36,155 nt of DNA from Terana coerulea (lineage: Eukaryota > Basidiomycota > Agaricomycetes > Polyporales > Phanerochaetaceae). The DNA lies in contig JAKOGH010000741.1 of assembly GCA_024811115.1 (NCBI GenBank), positions 1-36,155 on the forward strand, given 5' to 3'. Positions 33,364-36,155 of this stretch are shown here, piece after piece. Both the position numbers and the translations under genes were made by a program. A model generated the notes under the pieces. The model was not told the DNA's origin, made no database searches, and worked only from the letters and a program-made list of their open reading frames with translations. Numbering within the stretch: position 1 is the stretch's first letter; every line of letters starts with the position of its first letter.

Positions 33364-34998
33364 CTACGTGTCCTGCACGGGCTCGTCCGACCAACACTGC
33401 GCCCAGTCCGTGCCGTGGACGAAGCGACTGAGGTCGAGATCCACGCTCGGTGGCAGGGGTGCACCAATTATCTGCTTGAGTCCCATGTTCGGAAGCCGAT
33501 GGCGGTATTCATGCGGAACCCAGAACAGATGCTCTCCGTTGGGTCCCAAGCACCATCCATCGCGGGTCCAGCTTATTCCGATATTGGCACTGTTGTGGGT
33601 AGCCGTCGCGTTGGATGAGGTTAACGAGGCACCGTCAAGCGTTAAGCCATGAGCTGGATCCTGAGAGAATAACACCGAAAGGCGCTCTGAGTCGACAGTT
33701 CCTGAAGACACGGCTGTGAGTGAGGAGCAAAATTGGGCGAGACATTTCCAGACCTACCTCCCAGCCGGTTACCTTGTGAAACATCCCAGAGTTGCACTAT
33801 GCCGTCTTCGGCGAATACTGCAATAGTATCACCATTTGTGGAGAAAGTGAGCGATGTTGTCTGCCCATTAACGTACAGCAGTCGCACTTGCTGCCGTGTC
33901 TTGACATTCCAAACTCGCACCGTCCCGTCGTCGGACCCAGAGGCCAGATACTCGCCATCCGGAGAGAACGCGACCGATCTGATCCGGTTGACATGGCCTA
34001 GTAGCGGTTCTCCGAGACTTTTCCCAGTTGTGCAGTCCCAAATACAAATGGTCTCGTCAGCGGAGCCGGAGGAAAGATGTAGGCCGTCTGGTGAAAACGA
34101 GATGGAGCAGAGCCAGTAACTGTGCCCTTTGACCTCCCACAAGACCTCACCAGTTGACGAGACCAGAAGGCGCACCTTTCCACTCTTGCTTCCCAGCGCC
34201 AGGCGTGAGCAGTCTGGTGAAAACCGAGCGCAACGTATCTCGCTGCCATCTCCCAGGCTGCACCGGACAGCAGCCCAGCCATCACCAAGGGACCACTTCT
34301 GGAGTTCTCCTGCTGAGGCCGACCATGCATGCCGGCCATCTGCTGACAGTGCCACAGCCATAATAGTGTCTGGGTGTGCTGAATGAAAGCCCTGGTGGAG
34401 ATCGAGGGACGCTGTGTGCCAGAATCGTATGCCACCCTCGTCGTCGCCCGAAATGATTGTTGACTCATCAGCAGAGACGGCGAGATGTTCCACTCTCGCT
34501 GATGTGTGGACCTCTTGTGAGCTGCGGATCACTGTTGCAATCTCTGTCTGCCAGATACATAGTTGACCGCTGGCCAATCCAGTGAGCAACTGTGTTGTTC
34601 CATTTATGAAAGCGAAGGCAGTGATTTGTGACTTCTGTGAGTCTGCGGCGCCTTCAGACTGAAGTACACCATCGGAAATCCTCCAGTGCCGTACTGTTCT
34701 GTCGTCCGAGCTGGAGATGAGGTGCTCACCATCTACAGTAAAGGCAACTGTGCGAACCCAGTTAGAGTGTCCGGAGAATAGTCTGCACACTCCAGTGCTC
34801 AGATCCCAGACTCGGACTGTGGTGTCCTCTGATCCAGAAGCGAGGCTGCGACTGTCAGGTGAAAAGGCGATACACTGTATGTCTTTATTGTGACCTGTGA
34901 GGGGAAGCCGCATTGCCTCGTACGTGGATGCGCTCCAAAAATGCACAGTGCAGTCGTCATAGCCAACAGCAATGCAAGAGTTGTCAGGGCGCAAATGC
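33364..34998 (-). CDS. WD40 protein, C-terminal ten blades and tail exon, intact reading frame
   Basis: The open frame from about 34998 down to 33758 encodes ten WD40 blades ending HFW, VRVWD, VRHWR, LCIWQ, IRFWH, LQKWS, VRLLV, ICIWD, VRVWN and VQLWD, with GH and FSPDG signatures. It joins through a 56-base GT..AG intron (33757-33702) to the last exon, 33701-33364. That exon encodes a tail with DGWCLGP, HLFWVP and FVHGTDWAQCWSDEP before TAG. Unlike the copy at 24-25 kb, this stretch has no frameshift. WD40 propellers are binding platforms; in fungal STAND proteins they are the ligand-recognition part. Upstream blades continue, with frameshifts, to 35734. I infer that the gene's N-terminal half is the C2-NACHT gene at 7.8-13.6 kb. 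Confidence 0.85.
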
Positions 34999-35734
34999 GA
35001 CACACTTTGCATTCGGGATGTCTCGCAGCTCCTTGAGAACCCGGCTGTCTTCTGCTGCTTGTACGCACAACCCTCGGGAGGATGCAGTTGCTACCACTTG
35101 CCCATCTGGGGAAAATTTGACTGCCTGCACCCATCCTTGGCTGTCCTGATTGCCGTCGACGCGGAGGGATTTACCTGAAAAACCTCCCACATCCGAGTTG
35201 TCCCATCGTTGGAGCCTGATACTAGGCGGGAGCCATCTGGTGAGAAGCACACGGACTGAACCCAGTTTGTGTGCTTGAGAAGACGCAGAAGCGCACCATA
35301 CCCCGTATTTGCGTCCCATATGCGGATTGTTGTGTCATGCGAGGCTGTTGCAACAAAGTTCCCATCGGGGAGTACGCTATAGCACGAATGTAATCAGTGT
35401 GCGCTTTCTGCGTGGTGAGGAGTTGCCGGCCATTGGAAATGTCCCTGATAATGAGGCGATGATCATGGGTAGCGGTCGCAACTCGGTTGCCATCAGGAGA
35501 AACGGCAGAAGCGCCCCAGCTGTTCGTGAAGGAGATGAAGTCATTAGATGCAGAAGGCGACGGATCGCTGAAGTGGAGCCTGCGGGGGATGTGGGGCGCT
35601 TAAATCGGCGGAATAGAGGGCTGGTCGGAGGAAGAGCCGGGATGACGGACAGATACAGATGGCAGGCTGATTCCGCAATGACATCCAGCCTGAGGCTGAC
35701 ATCGGCACGGAGAAAGCTCAAGGCCTCCATTGCA
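34999..35734 (-). pseudogene. WD40 gene, first blades and linker end, frameshifted and cut by an LTR
   Basis: Starting from the LTR on the minus strand: MEALSFLRAD and RLDVIAESACHLYLSVIPA, then LFRRF, as in the gene at 26.27-26.1 kb. The frame then shifts near 35603 (GCTTAAATCGG against GTGCGAATCGG), near 35371 (one base missing in the GGGG run), near 35180 (GAAAAACC against GATGACACC) and near 34995 (CAAATGCG against GAATGCG). It covers the four blades before those in the intact frame. The coding sequence stops at the TTGCA/LTR junction. Confidence 0.75.
35730..35734 (+). other. Left target-site copy TTGCA
   Basis: TTGCA abuts the LTR start here, and the same five bases follow the end of the LTR at 7835. 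The uninterrupted paralogue reads CCTCCATTGCAAGTGTTGCC at 26258-26277, which places both copies at the same codon. Confidence 0.8.
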
Positions 35735-36024
35735 TGTTGAGTCAGATAGACACCGTAAGCGCTCTACTCATATCTTCTCTATTGTTCTACCAGGTTCCTC
35801 CATGACGATACCTATTGTCTATTGTCCTGGTACCTATTTGTGTCTGTTTGTAGTACAGCCACTCAGTATTGTATATAAGGCAGCCCTCTGCGCCATACTC
35901 TAATAAGACTCTTACAACTCTCAACCCACTTACGTGTTAACCAACCAGCCTACAGGTGAGTAACCATCCTAGCTTCCTCAGGCCTCGGTAGAGTGTACGC
36001 CGCTGTATGCGCTGCAGTTCTACA
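35735..36024 (+). repeat. 5' LTR (copy 3)
   Basis: 290 bp, from TGTTGAGTCAGATAG to TTCTACA, nearly identical to the LTR at 7542-7835 and clearly closer to it than to the LTR at 1398. It is followed by a primer-binding site, so it is the 5' LTR of an element, not a solo LTR. Confidence 0.93.
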
Positions 36025-36155
36025 GGTTATGAGGCCCGATGACGCGCGGTTGATTGCCGTCACTGGCAGCAACAACCAGCTCATTGGTAAACTCGCCAGT
36101 ACCTACCGCTGCCATCGTGCGCGACGGTTGCGCTGGCCTAGCGCACCGCCTGCGC
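36025..36155 (+). mobile_element. Leader of a second copia element, cut by the window end
   Basis: Starts with the half-tRNA primer site GGTTATGAGGCCCGATG and continues through GGCAGCAACAACCAGCTCAT, matching 1691-1830 of the first element. The gag start is not reached. Confidence 0.9.

Larger units (their letters stand above)
31890..35734. repeat. Segmental duplication, copy 2
   Basis: Second copy of 22370-26268, same orientation, about 9.5 kb downstream. It ends at the TTGCA just before the LTR at 35735. See copy 1 for shared landmarks. The non-WD40 part, 31890-33200, is a decayed remnant like 22400-23640. Confidence 0.85.

Noticed and set aside
1..36155. CRISPR array, rRNA or prokaryotic operon structure
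   Set aside because: No regular short direct repeats with unique spacers, no rRNA core motifs, and clear spliceosomal introns in the recognisable genes.

Overview
The window is fungal genomic DNA, most likely from an Agaricomycete (mushroom-forming basidiomycete). The evidence is very short GT..AG introns (about 49-68 bases, a few longer) and three characteristic families: DUF6535 membrane proteins, C2-NACHT STAND proteins and long WD40 proteins. It also carries a Ty1/copia retrotransposon. The genus cannot be read from the sequence. Coding sense in the host genes is almost all on the minus strand.

Layout. (1) 1-1397: minus-strand fragment of a decayed DUF6535 gene, cut by an LTR. (2) 1398-7835: complete but frameshifted Ty1/copia element with LTRs, half-tRNA primer site, gag, protease, integrase, RT, RNase H and polypurine tract. 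(3) 7836-9298: C-terminal half of a NACHT domain and its linker, minus strand, decayed. (4) 9299-11772: a 2.47-kb element with 17-bp terminal inverted repeats. It has no transposase, and holds AT-rich arms, a GC-rich higher-order tandem repeat and a tRNA-like Pol III unit. (5) 11773-13561: N-terminal half of the same NACHT gene, with ten exons that splice in frame and encode C2, a helical region and the P-loop. (6) 13.6-22.3 kb and 28.7-31.9 kb: poorly conserved DNA with tandem, degenerate, spliced minus-strand paralogues of an unrecognised family. (7) 23879-28716: a DUF6535-linker-WD40 fusion gene, minus strand, with several single-base frameshifts. (8) 31.9-35.73 kb: a second copy of the 22.4-26.27 kb segment, including a WD40 3' gene end. 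(9) 35735-36155: 5' LTR and leader of another copia copy running off the end.

The main result is structural. The 3' LTR at 7542 and the LTR at 35735 are near-identical sisters with matching TTGCA flanks, while the LTR at 1398 is a different version with flank GGCAG. The host sequence right of the 7542 LTR (C2-NACHT gene) and left of the 35735 LTR (WD40 gene end) therefore look like two halves of one C2-NACHT-WD40 gene that was split by one insertion. They now sit at opposite ends of a 27.9-kb block in rotated order. This points to LTR-mediated tandem duplication or to integration of an excised circle.

Biologically this looks like a fungal NLR-like (STAND) cluster. Near-identical 14-blade WD40 modules are joined to two different N-terminal modules: C2-NACHT in one gene and a four-helix membrane DUF6535 domain in the other. 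Both share a conserved C-terminal tail exon. Mobile elements have broken every copy visible here.
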